Shown here in pieces: positions 44,914 through 54,141 of a DNA stretch of 64,000 nucleotides (positions within the stretch are counted from its first letter, which is position 1; every line of letters starts with the position of its first letter). Below the pieces are notes generated by a model. It saw nothing but the letters and a program-made list of their open reading frames with translations. It was not told the origin of the DNA and searched no databases. Source of the stretch: Geothrix sp. Its GTDB lineage: Bacteria; Acidobacteriota; Holophagae; Holophagales; Holophagaceae. The stretch is from contig NZ_CP126625.1 in assembly GCF_030219325.1 (NCBI RefSeq), forward strand, positions 1,910,857 through 1,974,856, read 5' to 3'. Both the position numbers and the translations under genes were made by a program.

Positions 44914-46533
44914 GTGACCGATGCCAAAAGCCCCTTCGCCCCGCTCCGCAGCCACCTCTTCCTGGCGATCTGGATCGCGGCCATGGCTTCCAACGTGGGC
45001 ACCTGGGTGCAGAGCGTGGGCGAGAAGTGGCTCATGGCTGAGATCACGCGCTCGCCGCTGCTCATGAGCCTCATCGAGACGGGCTCCACCTTGCCCATGC
45101 TGATCCTGTCCATGCCGGGCGGGGCCATCGCCGACATCGTCGACCGCCGGCGGCTGCTCCTGACGACGCAGGCCTGGATGCTCCTGGCGGCCTCCGCCAT
45201 GGCCATCTTCTCGGCGCTGCACCTCGTGACGCCCGGGCTCCTCATCACCATGTCGCTCCTGCTGGGGGTCGGTGCGGCGCTCAACGCCCCGGCCTGGCAG
45301 GCCTCCGTGCCGGACCTGGTACCCAAGGACCAGATTGCCGCCGGCGTGGCCCTCAACAGCGCCGGCTTCAACGTCAGCCGCGCCGTGGGCCCGGCCCTGG
45401 GCGGCCTCGTGGTGGGCTGGCTGGGCCCCACCTGGGCCTTCGCGCTCAACGCCGTGTCCTTCGTCGGCGTCCTGGTGGTCCTCAAGGGCTGGAAGCGGCA
45501 GCCCGTCACCACGGATCTGCCGGCGGAGCGCTTCAGCGCGGCCATGAAGGTGGGTCTCCGCTACACCCGCCACCGGAAGGAGCTCCAGGTCATCCTGGTG
45601 CGCGGCGGAAGCTTCGTCTTCTTCGGGGGACCGATCTTCTCGCTCCTGCCCACCCTGGCCATCCATCACCTGAACCTGGGCTCTTCGGCGTTCGGATTGC
45701 TCCTGGGCTGCGTGGGCGTGGGCGCGGTCGCCTCCACCCTGGCGCTGCCCACCCTCCGGGCGAAGGTCACGCCCAACCAGCTCCTGGCCCTGGCCACGGC
45801 CATTTTCGCCACGGGCCTGCTGGTGCTTGCCTTCGTGGTCCGGGTCATCCCCGTGGCCCTGGTGCTGCTGGTCTGCGGTGGGGGCTGGCTCACGGTACTG
45901 AGCACCTGCAACACCGGCGTGCAGCTCTCGGTGCCCTCCTGGGTCCGGGCGCGCGCCCTGGGCGTCTACATCACCGTGTGGGGCGGTGCCATGGCCGGCG
46001 GCGCGGCCTTCTGGGGCTGGGTGGGCGAGCACTGGGGCATCCACACCGCCTTCGCCTGGGCCGGCGTCGGCATGTTCCTGATGCTCGCCCTCACCGCACG
46101 CCTGAAGATCCAGGCCCTGCACGAACCCATGGACCTGAGCCCCCACCGCCAGCAGGCCCATGCGCCCGAACCCATCCATCCGGACGAGGGGCCCATCCTC
46201 ACGGTGCTGGAATACCGCGTGCCCGAGGAGCGCAAGGCCGCGTTCCAGGAGGCCATGCGCGAGGTGCGGCGCATCCGCATCCGGGACGGCGCCGTGCGGT
46301 GGTCGCTCTTCCACGACCTGGCCCCGCCGGAGCCTGGCCAGCTCCGCTTCGTCGAGAGCTTCCTCAGCTCCAGCTGGGGCGAGCATCTGCGGCAGCACCA
46401 CCGCGCCACCGTGGAGGATCGCGCCGTCTTCCGGCGCGCCTACGCCCTCGGGATCGAAGCGAAGCCGAGGATCCGCCACCTGGTCGGCGCCTGGGAGGAC
46501 CGCGACTCCCTCCTCGATCGCATCTTCGAGTAG
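44914..46533 (+). CDS. MFS exporter (EntS/MFS_3 type) with C-terminal monooxygenase-like domain
   Basis: 539 residues, GTG start. Residues about 10-405 form twelve membrane helices with the MFS_3 pattern (NVGTWVQSVGEKWLMAEIT, LPGGAIADIVDRRR-like SMPGGAIADIVDRR, NSAGFNVSRAVGPALGG). The tail (about 425-520; ILTVLEYRVPEERKAAFQEA, RIRDGAVRWSLFHDL) resembles the soluble ABM-like domain found at the end of this transporter family. Substrate unknown; relatives export siderophores or drugs. Confidence 0.87.
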   Translation: MTDAKSPFAPLRSHLFLAIWIAAMASNVGTWVQSVGEKWLMAEITRSPLLMSLIETGSTLPMLILSMPGGAIADIVDRRRLLLTTQAWMLLAASAMAIFSALHLVTPGLLITMSLLLGVGAALNAPAWQASVPDLVPKDQIAAGVALNSAGFNVSRAVGPALGGLVVGWLGPTWAFALNAVSFVGVLVVLKGWKRQPVTTDLPAERFSAAMKVGLRYTRHRKELQVILVRGGSFVFFGGPIFSLLPTLAIHHLNLGSSAFGLLLGCVGVGAVASTLALPTLRAKVTPNQLLALATAIFATGLLVLAFVVRVIPVALVLLVCGGGWLTVLSTCNTGVQLSVPSWVRARALGVYITVWGGAMAGGAAFWGWVGEHWGIHTAFAWAGVGMFLMLALTARLKIQALHEPMDLSPHRQQAHAPEPIHPDEGPILTVLEYRVPEERKAAFQEAMREVRRIRIRDGAVRWSLFHDLAPPEPGQLRFVESFLSSSWGEHLRQHHRATVEDRAVFRRAYALGIEAKPRIRHLVGAWEDRDSLLDRIFE

Positions 46534-46604
46534 GTGGCGCACGGAGGCTAGGAGGCGCGGGCGGTTTCGGTCATGCTGGAGCCATCGCATCGGAGCGGAT
46601 TCGC

Positions 46605-47576
46605 GTGCTTTCCAAGGACCAGACGCTGGGCAAATACCAGATCCTGGACCGCCTGGGTTCGGGCGGCTTCGGAGCGGTCTACCTGGCCATGGACACCTGG
46701 GTGAACCGCAAGGTGGCCCTCAAGGTGCCGCACCAGCAGCAGGAGGAGATCGTCGACCTGCTGAAGGAGCCCCGCATCATGGCGGGCCTGAAGCACCCCA
46801 ACATCGTCGAGCTCATCACCGTCGAGCGGAAGAACGGCATCTTCTTCATGGTGCTGGAATACGTGGAGGGCGAGGGCCTGGATCGCCTCATCCGCCGCGA
46901 GCGCGCCCTGCCGCCCACCCGCGCCCTGGAGATCGGACTCGACGTCTGCTGCGCCATCGCCTTCGCCCACGGCCACCAGATCCTCCACCGCGACCTGCGC
47001 CCCGCCAACATCCTGGTCAACCGGGACGGCGTGGCCAAGGTCACGGATTTCGGCACCTCCCGCGTGCTGGAGATGCAGCACGTGCCCTACGCGCCCACGC
47101 GCATCGGCTCCCCGCCCTACATGGCGCCCGAGCACTTCCGGGGCCGGGCCGTGTTCCAGTCCGACCTCTGGTCGCTGGGCATCACGCTCTACGAGATGCT
47201 GACGGGCACCGTGCCCTTCTATGACGCCGATCCCCTGAAGATCGCCCAGGCCTTCACCACCCAGCAGATCGTGGCGCCGCACCTGCGGAATCCCATCGTG
47301 CCCAAGGCCTTCTCCGAGGTGGTGATGAAGGCCCTGGCCGTGAACCTCGGCGAGCGCTACCTCTCCGCCCAGGCCCTCCTGGAGGCCCTCCGCCGGCTCA
47401 AGGAGAACGTGGCCCGGGAGACCCGGCCGCTGGGCAACGCCGTGCTCTCCACCTCCACCTCCGGCCCCCACCCCACCTTGCGGGCCGCCACGCAATCCCG
47501 GCTCTGCCGCTTCTGCTACCGGCAGTTGCCCCGCATGGCCATGGTGTGCCCCAACTGCGGCGAAAAGACCACCTGA
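46605..47576 (+). CDS. Soluble Ser/Thr protein kinase with C-terminal zinc ribbon
   Basis: 323 residues from GTG 46605, with GGAG ten bases before. Hanks kinase: YQILDRLGSGGFGAVYLAMD, VALKVPHQ, HRDLRPANILV catalytic loop, DFGTSRVLE, APEHF. All catalytic residues present. After the kinase (about 10-280) comes a Thr/Ser-rich linker and a four-cysteine ribbon CRFCYRQLPRMAMVCPNCGE (residues about 302-321). There is no transmembrane helix. The stop overlaps the start of the TamB-like gene, so kinase and TamB-like protein are co-expressed. Confidence 0.9.
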   Translation: MLSKDQTLGKYQILDRLGSGGFGAVYLAMDTWVNRKVALKVPHQQQEEIVDLLKEPRIMAGLKHPNIVELITVERKNGIFFMVLEYVEGEGLDRLIRRERALPPTRALEIGLDVCCAIAFAHGHQILHRDLRPANILVNRDGVAKVTDFGTSRVLEMQHVPYAPTRIGSPPYMAPEHFRGRAVFQSDLWSLGITLYEMLTGTVPFYDADPLKIAQAFTTQQIVAPHLRNPIVPKAFSEVVMKALAVNLGERYLSAQALLEALRRLKENVARETRPLGNAVLSTSTSGPHPTLRAATQSRLCRFCYRQLPRMAMVCPNCGEKTT

Positions 47577-50500
47577 TGGACTGGCATCCCGCCAAGGACG
47601 CGGTGCGACGGCTCTGGCGCCGACGGTGGGTGCGCCGCGTCTCCTATGCCCTGGTGGGCGGCGCCACCCTCGCCACCGTGACGCCCTGGATCGCCTCCCG
47701 GCCGGCCGTCCTGCGCTGGGTGGTGGATCGCGCCGATGCGCTGGTCCGCGAGGAGACGGGACTCCCCCTGGCCATCGGCCGCATCGAACTCCATCCCATG
47801 CTGGGCTCCCTGGTGCTCCACGACGTCCAGCTGGGCGGCGACCTCCTGACCATCCGGCGGGTCGAATTGCGGGCTGACCTGTGGTCCCTCCTGGGACCGA
47901 CGCGCCGCATCTACCGCGTCCAGGTGGAGCATCCCCACCTGCGCCTGACCGAGGCTGGCCTCGCGGCGATCAAGCTCAAGGAGCACCCGCCCCGGAAAGG
48001 GCCCCTCCCCCAGTTCCGCCTCGACAGCTTCAGCCTGACCGGCGGGGAGGTCGACGTGCCGGAGCCGGTGAGGGGGATCCCCGCCCTGCACTGGCTGTTC
48101 GAGGCCAAGGCCACGGGCCTGGGACCGAACCACCTGCGCATCGAGCTGGCCGGGGCCCAGCTGTCCGTGAAGGGCCCCCAGGGCTGGGAGAAGGGTCGCC
48201 TGGATCTGAACGGCGAAGTCTCCGAGCCCGCCCTGGTGGTCCATGAAGCCTACCTCCGGCTGGGCGACAGCCAAGCCCGCCTGATCGGCCGCTTCGAGCC
48301 CAAGACCCCCACCACTGCCGACCGGGTCGAGGCCCGGCTGTCGGGACTGCTGGACCTGGCCCAGGCCGGTCGCTGGGGTGGCGCCACCAAGCCCCCCCTG
48401 TCCGGCAGCCTGGACCTCCTCGCCACGCTCCGGGGCTCCCTGGCCCACCCCACCTGGACCTTCACGGCCGAAGGACAGGACCTGCGCCCCGGCCTGGCCA
48501 CCTTCGTGCCCGGCAACCTGGACCTCAAAGGGAGCGGCAGCCTGGACCAGGCCCGGCTGGAGCACCTGCGCTGGGCCTCCCCCCAGGGCGACCTCGAGCT
48601 GCAGGGCAACTGGTCCCGCAGCGCCCCGGTCCAGCTTGACCTCCAAGGGAAGAACGTCGACCTGGACGCCCTCACCAGCATCCTGCGGCTCCAGGAGTTC
48701 CGCGGCACCCAGGCCAGCGTCCAGGCCAAGATCCAGGGCCCCCAGCCAGGCTCCCCGCTCGAACGCCCCGACCATTGGCAGGCCAGCCTCCAAGTGGGGA
48801 TCGCCCAGAACGGCCGGGAGGCCGGTGGGTTGTCGGCCAGCCTCGACCGGGGACGGGCCACGCTGGATCAGCTGAAGCTGGATCTGGACACGCTGAAGCT
48901 CGACGGCACGGGTTGGGCCACCCTGGATGCCCGGGGCCTGGTCCAACTCGAAGGTGAAGGCCACACCGAGGTGGGCGCGGAACAGGTGGCCCGGGCCCTC
49001 CAGGCCTGGAAGATCGTCACCCTGGACATGGAGGGCCGGACCAGCGCCCAGGCCAAGGTGCGGTGGAGCCGGGCGAATGGCCTGGAGCTGGATGGGTCCG
49101 GCCAGGTGGACCACCCCCGCTGGCACGGGGCAAGGGCTGACCAGGTGCTGGCCAAGGTGGTCGAGATCAGGGGCTCCGACCTCCGGATCAGGAACATCGA
49201 GCTCACCAAGGACCAGGGCACCGGGGGCGGGGAGCTGTGGCTGACCTGGGCCAGGACCGCCCCCGGGCAACCCCAGATGGACATGTGCTACACCGCCCAC
49301 CGGCTGCCAGTGGCCGAGGGCCTGCGGGCCGCCGACCTCAAGGACGAGGCCGGGAAGGACCTCCCCATCACCGGCATCGGCAGCGGCTGGGTGCGGCTCC
49401 ATGGCCCCTACGCCAACCTTGCCATGTACGGATCAGCCCAAGCCGAGCAAGGTGAAGTTTACGGAATAAGAATTCCAGCGGCCTCTGCCGACTTTTCCAT
49501 GGACATCGAGACCCTCCAGATGAAGCTGACGGGGGTCCGGGTGGCCGAGCGACCGGACCTGCTGGGTCACGGTGAGGTCCCCCCGGAGGGCGTCCTGGCC
49601 CTCCAGGGACAGGCCGACATGGACTTCCAGCGCTGGACCTGGTGGGTGGAGCTGGGCGGGCGCCTGGATTCCCAGCTGCTGACCCTGCCGGGGCCCCGGT
49701 TCCAGGCCCAGGTGGAGGCCCGGCTTCTCGGACCCATCACCCGCCCCTTTGGCGGCTACGACCTGCCCGAGGGACGGATCCAGCTGAGCCGGGGCCGGAT
49801 CTTCTTCGGCGACCGCAGCGTGGAGGGGCTCCAGGGCCGGGCCACCCTGGACAGGGGCGCCCTGGAGGGCCAGCTCGGCATCGAAGGCATGGCCAGTCCC
49901 CTGCTGGATCTGCGCGTCCACCAGGAGGGTCCCGACCTGGCCGGTGACCTGAGCCTCAAGATCTCCCCCGAGAGCGCCCGCACCGAGCTGCTGGCCCGGG
50001 GCCTGACGGATGACCTGCTGGAGGACCTGGCCCTGTCCGCCACGGCCAAGGGCCGTTGGACGAACGGCCGGGACCTGGCCTGGAGCGGCTCCCTGGATCG
50101 GCTGGCGGCCCAGTTCGGCGCCTTCGAGCTGCACCAGACCGGTTCCTCCATGCTGCGGGGCAACGCGCTCGGCGCCACCGTGGACCTGAGCCTCGAAGGC
50201 GGCGCCCGCGGCCCGGTCAGCGGGGTGAATCCCCAGGCGGCTCACGTCCACCTGTCGGGCACGGTCCCCTTCTCCGGCTCGGCGCCCCTGGCGCTCAAGG
50301 TCCAGGGCTCGGCGGACCTGGCGCACATGAAGGCCATCCTCGACCGGTTCATGGAAGTGGACGACTACAGCCTGCTCTCCGAGCTGACCGTGCAGGGCAC
50401 CAGCCGCTTCGACACCCTGGCCCATGGCACCTACCTGGAACCGCTCCTGGACGGGGTGGTCTCCCTGGACAAGGGGCGCATGAACCTCCGGGGCTACCAG

Positions 50501-51679
50501 GGCGCCGAGGACATCCAGGCCGAGGTGGTGCTGAAGGACCGGACCGTCACCATCGCCGAGGACCACCCCGTGCGCGGCACCCTGGCCCACGGCGAGCTCA
50601 GGGCCAGCGGCGCGATCACCTGGCGCCCGGGCGGGCTGGACACCTATGCCCTCAAGGCCCTGCTCACGAACTTCCAGCTGCGGGACGTGCCCGACGGCCT
50701 GGACCTCCAGGGCACCCTCGAGGCGAACCTCACGGGCACCGAGGAGGGCGGCCTCCTCAAGGGCCGGCTGCGGGCGGACCGCCTCAGCTACCAGAGCGAG
50801 GTGAAGCTGTCGGACCTGATCCTGCGCAGCGCCCTCAGCGACAGCGGCGGCCTCACGGGCCTGGACCTGGATGATCCCCTCGAGCGCATCCGCCTCGACC
50901 TGGAGCTGGACCTGCGGACGCCCTGGAGCTTCGACACCAACCTCCTGAAGCTCGAGGGCCGCACGGATGGACCCTTCCAGGTGCTCGGCACCCTGGGCCA
51001 CCCGGTGCCCAAGGGCACCATGGTCTTCCAGGCCGGTGGCCGGGTCACCAACATCTTCCCCGCCGGCGACATGGTCGTGGACCGGGGCTCCCTGAGCTTC
51101 TCCGAGCTGCGGGCCCTGGATCCGATCATCAACATGCAGGGTAGCGTGAGCTCCATCCCCGGCTACACCGTGAACCTCGACATCCACGGCACGCTCAGCA
51201 ACCTCACCATCCTGCCCAGCTCCACCCCCAGCCTGCGGCAGGACGAGATCGTGGCCATCCTGATCAACCCCGGCAACGTGGCCAACGTGGGCACGGCCGG
51301 AGGCTCCTCCGGGGCCACCCAGGGCGCGATCACCTCCGGGCTCGCGAGCGCCGGCTCCGGGCTCATCACCACCCTCGCTTTCGCGCCCTTCCAGGAACAG
51401 CTGCGCCGCACCCTGGGCCTGGACCGGGTGAACGTGGCCGTGCGCACTACGACCCTGGGCAGCACCGAGACCGAAGTCACCCTGGGCAAGAGCATCAGCC
51501 TGCTGGGCCAGCGCAGCGCCTTCGTCGTCTCCCACAAGAAGAGCGGCGAGCTGAGCATCACCTCCGGCCAGGTGGAGTGGCGCTTCGGCAACCTCATCCT
51601 CCAGCTCGGCGCCAGCAAGGGCGGAGGCACCGGGGTCAACCCCTCCGGCGAGATCCGACACACCTGGAGCCCCAAGTAG
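47576..51679 (+). CDS. TamB/AsmA-like envelope protein (DUF490 C-terminus)
   Basis: 1367 residues. N-terminal membrane anchor (about 24-42), then a very long series of short beta repeats typical of AsmA/TamB bridges (GLPLAIGRIELHPMLGSLVL near the start). The TamB C-terminal domain includes GHPVPKGTMVFQAGGRVTNI, GSLSFSELRALDPIINMQGS and SLRQDEIVAILINPG, ending RVNVAVRTTTLGSTETEVTLGK. TamB-like proteins span the periplasm and carry phospholipids or assist outer-membrane protein assembly. No tamA is adjacent. Starts in the TGATG overlap with the kinase gene. Confidence 0.9.
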   Translation: MDWHPAKDAVRRLWRRRWVRRVSYALVGGATLATVTPWIASRPAVLRWVVDRADALVREETGLPLAIGRIELHPMLGSLVLHDVQLGGDLLTIRRVELRADLWSLLGPTRRIYRVQVEHPHLRLTEAGLAAIKLKEHPPRKGPLPQFRLDSFSLTGGEVDVPEPVRGIPALHWLFEAKATGLGPNHLRIELAGAQLSVKGPQGWEKGRLDLNGEVSEPALVVHEAYLRLGDSQARLIGRFEPKTPTTADRVEARLSGLLDLAQAGRWGGATKPPLSGSLDLLATLRGSLAHPTWTFTAEGQDLRPGLATFVPGNLDLKGSGSLDQARLEHLRWASPQGDLELQGNWSRSAPVQLDLQGKNVDLDALTSILRLQEFRGTQASVQAKIQGPQPGSPLERPDHWQASLQVGIAQNGREAGGLSASLDRGRATLDQLKLDLDTLKLDGTGWATLDARGLVQLEGEGHTEVGAEQVARALQAWKIVTLDMEGRTSAQAKVRWSRANGLELDGSGQVDHPRWHGARADQVLAKVVEIRGSDLRIRNIELTKDQGTGGGELWLTWARTAPGQPQMDMCYTAHRLPVAEGLRAADLKDEAGKDLPITGIGSGWVRLHGPYANLAMYGSAQAEQGEVYGIRIPAASADFSMDIETLQMKLTGVRVAERPDLLGHGEVPPEGVLALQGQADMDFQRWTWWVELGGRLDSQLLTLPGPRFQAQVEARLLGPITRPFGGYDLPEGRIQLSRGRIFFGDRSVEGLQGRATLDRGALEGQLGIEGMASPLLDLRVHQEGPDLAGDLSLKISPESARTELLARGLTDDLLEDLALSATAKGRWTNGRDLAWSGSLDRLAAQFGAFELHQTGSSMLRGNALGATVDLSLEGGARGPVSGVNPQAAHVHLSGTVPFSGSAPLALKVQGSADLAHMKAILDRFMEVDDYSLLSELTVQGTSRFDTLAHGTYLEPLLDGVVSLDKGRMNLRGYQGAEDIQAEVVLKDRTVTIAEDHPVRGTLAHGELRASGAITWRPGGLDTYALKALLTNFQLRDVPDGLDLQGTLEANLTGTEEGGLLKGRLRADRLSYQSEVKLSDLILRSALSDSGGLTGLDLDDPLERIRLDLELDLRTPWSFDTNLLKLEGRTDGPFQVLGTLGHPVPKGTMVFQAGGRVTNIFPAGDMVVDRGSLSFSELRALDPIINMQGSVSSIPGYTVNLDIHGTLSNLTILPSSTPSLRQDEIVAILINPGNVANVGTAGGSSGATQGAITSGLASAGSGLITTLAFAPFQEQLRRTLGLDRVNVAVRTTTLGSTETEVTLGKSISLLGQRSAFVVSHKKSGELSITSGQVEWRFGNLILQLGASKGGGTGVNPSGEIRHTWSPK

Positions 51680-51693
51680 CAAAGGAGCTGCGC

Positions 51694-51915
51694 ATGATCA
51701 CGGTGAAGGCCTTCGCACGGTACCGGGCCCTGCTGGGCTTCAGCGAGCTGAGTCTCCCCGCGGCGCCCACCCTGGGCGACCTGCTGCTCGACCCGCGCCT
51801 GGCCCCCCTGCCCCAGGAGGCCCTGCTGGCCGTCAACCAGAGCTTCGCCGACCGCGCCACGCCGCTGCAGGATGGTGACGAAGTGGCCCTCATGCCGCCG
51901 GTGTCCGGGGGGTGA
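51694..51915 (+). CDS. MoaD/ThiS-family sulfur carrier protein
   Basis: 73 residues with an AAAGGAG ribosome-binding site. Ubiquitin-like fold typical of MoaD: VKAFARYRALLGFSELSLPA, VNQSFADRATPLQDGDEVAL and the C-terminal PPVSGG, whose final Gly-Gly is thiocarboxylated. It would be the small subunit of molybdopterin synthase, but no moaE or moeB is near, so ThiS-like use is also possible. Confidence 0.88.
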   Translation: MITVKAFARYRALLGFSELSLPAAPTLGDLLLDPRLAPLPQEALLAVNQSFADRATPLQDGDEVALMPPVSGG

Positions 51916-51950
51916 GCATCCGTGCTGGATTTGATGAAGGGAATTTCATA

Positions 51951-52390
51951 AGCGGAGGAGAGCTGAGGGGCGGAGGAGAGCGGAGAAAGACCACATGGCT
52001 ATCGGCGAGGCTCAGCCTGAACGCTTCAAGATCAACAGCGGAAACCGCAGATGGCACAGATGGCCGCCGACACCATGCGCATGGGCCCGCCGCAGGCGGC
52101 CTCCGGCATGGCCGGAGGTCAGTGGGGGCGCCGCGTCCGAGCCCCCAAAAAGGCGCGGCTGCGGCGCCCCCACTGAAGCCCATGCTGGCGAAGCGATACC
52201 CCCCAAACAAACCTGCGAGTGTTTTTTCAATCTGTGTGAATCCGTGAAATCTCTGGACCGATGGCCTTTCCTGCGGCCATCTGCGACATCTGCGGTTTCA
52301 GTCTTTCAGGCTGAATCTCGCCGATGTCCAGGAAAGACGAACGGGAGTTCTTCTCAGCTTTCCTCAGCTCTTCCGCTTTCCTCCGCTTCT
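51951..52390. repeat. Long imperfect inverted repeat with nested palindrome
   Basis: The 502-base gap between the MoaD and dnaX genes holds a structured element. The left arm (51951-52067) carries, in order, AGCGGAGGAGAGCTGAGG, ATCGGCGAGGCTCAGCCTGA and CCGCAGATGGCACAGATGGC. The right arm (52272-52390) carries the reverse complements of these words in mirrored order with a few mismatches (for example TCAGGCTGAATCTCGCCGAT). Between the arms lies a second, perfect palindrome (52121-52174). No plausible protein was seen; short frames across it follow the repeats. Confidence 0.8.
52121..52174. repeat. Perfect 14-bp palindrome arms in the middle of the element
   Basis: AGTGGGGGCGCCGC (52121-52134) and GCGGCGCCCCCACT (52161-52174) pair exactly with a 26-base loop that contains its own short complementary words (GCCCCC, AAAAAGG). 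Confidence 0.85.
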
Positions 52391-52417
52391 TTCCCCATTC
52401 CTTGACCCACAAGCCGC

Positions 52418-54034
52418 TCAGCCCTCGCGGCGGATCTCCAGGACTTCGCCGCCGCTGAGGCGCAGCAGCTCCTGGAAGGCGGGCTCGCGACGGAGGCGAT
52501 CCTCCGGGCGCTCGGTCTGCGGGGCGCCGTCCTCCTCGAAGCGGACGTCGAGTTCCTTCAGCCCCGGGAACACCGCGCCCAGAGCCGCCAGCAGGTGGGG
52601 GTTGGCACGCTCGCGCTCGAGATCCTGGAGGGTCTGCCGCACGTTGCCAGGGAAGGCGAGACGGAGCACGGGCGGCTCCCAGTGCAGGTCCGTGGCCAGC
52701 TGGGGGGCGGTGCCCAGGGCCCGGAAACCCGGGACGCGACCCATCGCCTCCGCGCAGGCCTGGCGCCACTGGGAAGACGGAGGCGGCCCGCCCGCCGGGG
52801 AGGGGCGGAACGCGGGAGCTGGCGCGGGGGCGGGAGCCGGCCGCCTCGGCCCCTCAGGCGCCGGCGCGACCTGGGGGGCCTTGGGAGGGACCGGCGGCGG
52901 ACCTGCGGGCGAAGCTGGGGGCGGACCCAGGGGCCGGGGCGACGCACCGGCCGTGGCCGTGCCGGAGACCAGGGCATCCAGCGGCGCCAGGTGGGGCAGC
53001 TGGGCGGCCGTCACCAGGGCCAGCTCCACCACCACGCGCGGGAGGCTGCTGTCGCGCAGGTCGCGCTCGCGGCTCAGCAGCAGGTTCAGCATCCGGGCCC
53101 AGCGCAGCAGGTCCTGGGGCCCACGGCCCGAACGGGCCTCCTGCTCCAGGCGGTCGCGGAAGGCCAGCACCAGCTCCCGCCAGAAGGTGGCCCAGTCGGC
53201 GCCCTGCTCCGCCAGCTCGCGGCAGGACTCCACCAGGGCCGCCGAATCGCCGATGGCCAGGGCCGACATCACGCCCTGCACCAGATGGGCGCTGACGATG
53301 CCCAGCTGCTCGCGGACGGCCTCCTCCTGGACCTTGCCGTCCCCCGCGGAGATGACGCGGTCGAGGATGGTGAGGGCGTCGCGCATGGAGCCCTGCCCCG
53401 CCTCGGCCACCAGGCGCAGGCTCTCGCCCTCGAAGGTCACGCCCTCCTGTTCGCAGACATGCTTCAGGCGGCCCTCGATGAGGCCCACGGGAATGAGGCG
53501 GAAGGGGAAGATCTGCACCCGGCTCTTGATGGTGTCGGGCACGTCCTGCAACTCAGTCGTGGCCAGCACGAAGATCGCGTGGGGCGGCGGCTCCTCGATG
53601 ACCTTCAGCAGGGCGTTGAAGGCCTCGGTGCTGAGCATGTGCACTTCGTCGATGATGTAGACCCGGTAGCGGCAGAAGGCGGGGCGGGTCTGCACCTGCT
53701 CGCGCAGGGCCCGCGCGTCGGCCACGCTGGCGCGGCTGGCCGCGTCGATCTCGACGATATCCAGGCTGCTGTCCGGCTGCTCGGCGGCCCGGCAGGGGTC
53801 GCAGACGCCGCAGGGCGTGGCGGTGGGCCCCTCCGCGCAGTTCAGGGCCCGGGCCAGGATGCGGGCGGTGCTGGTCTTGCCCGTGCCGCGCACCCCCGCG
53901 AAGAGGTAGGCCTGGTGGATCTTGCCGCTCTCCTTGGCCCGCTTGAGGGCGTTGGCCAGGGCCTTCACGCTGCCCTCCTGCCCCACGAGGTCGGACAGGA
54001 GTCGGGGGCGGTATTTGAGGGCGAGGGTGGTCAT
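52418..54034 (-). CDS. dnaX: DNA polymerase III subunit gamma/tau
   Basis: 538 residues. MTTLALKYRPRLLSDLVGQEG start, Walker A GVRGTGKTSTARILARALNC, zinc cysteines CGVCDPC, YIIDEVHMLSTEAFNALLKVIEEPP (Walker B and SRC-like region). Residues about 365-425 form a Pro/Ala-rich linker to a short C-terminal domain, the tau-specific part. It is the clamp-loader ATPase. No recR/ybaB follows. It diverges from gltB. Confidence 0.96.
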   Translation of the reverse strand: MTTLALKYRPRLLSDLVGQEGSVKALANALKRAKESGKIHQAYLFAGVRGTGKTSTARILARALNCAEGPTATPCGVCDPCRAAEQPDSSLDIVEIDAASRASVADARALREQVQTRPAFCRYRVYIIDEVHMLSTEAFNALLKVIEEPPPHAIFVLATTELQDVPDTIKSRVQIFPFRLIPVGLIEGRLKHVCEQEGVTFEGESLRLVAEAGQGSMRDALTILDRVISAGDGKVQEEAVREQLGIVSAHLVQGVMSALAIGDSAALVESCRELAEQGADWATFWRELVLAFRDRLEQEARSGRGPQDLLRWARMLNLLLSRERDLRDSSLPRVVVELALVTAAQLPHLAPLDALVSGTATAGASPRPLGPPPASPAGPPPVPPKAPQVAPAPEGPRRPAPAPAPAPAFRPSPAGGPPPSSQWRQACAEAMGRVPGFRALGTAPQLATDLHWEPPVLRLAFPGNVRQTLQDLERERANPHLLAALGAVFPGLKELDVRFEEDGAPQTERPEDRLRREPAFQELLRLSGGEVLEIRREG

Positions 54035-54141
54035 GACGGAACCAGTCTCCCACAGGGCGGCAGCACCCGTCATAAGCAAGTCTTGGGATCCCATAGGCCG
54101 GGCTTTCGGGGTACTCTGCTCCTCATCCCGAAGGACATCCG

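Noticed and set aside
54035-54141. Promoter for gltB (TTGGGA .. TACTCT)
   Set aside because: Spacing is 23 bases, too long for a sigma-70 promoter.
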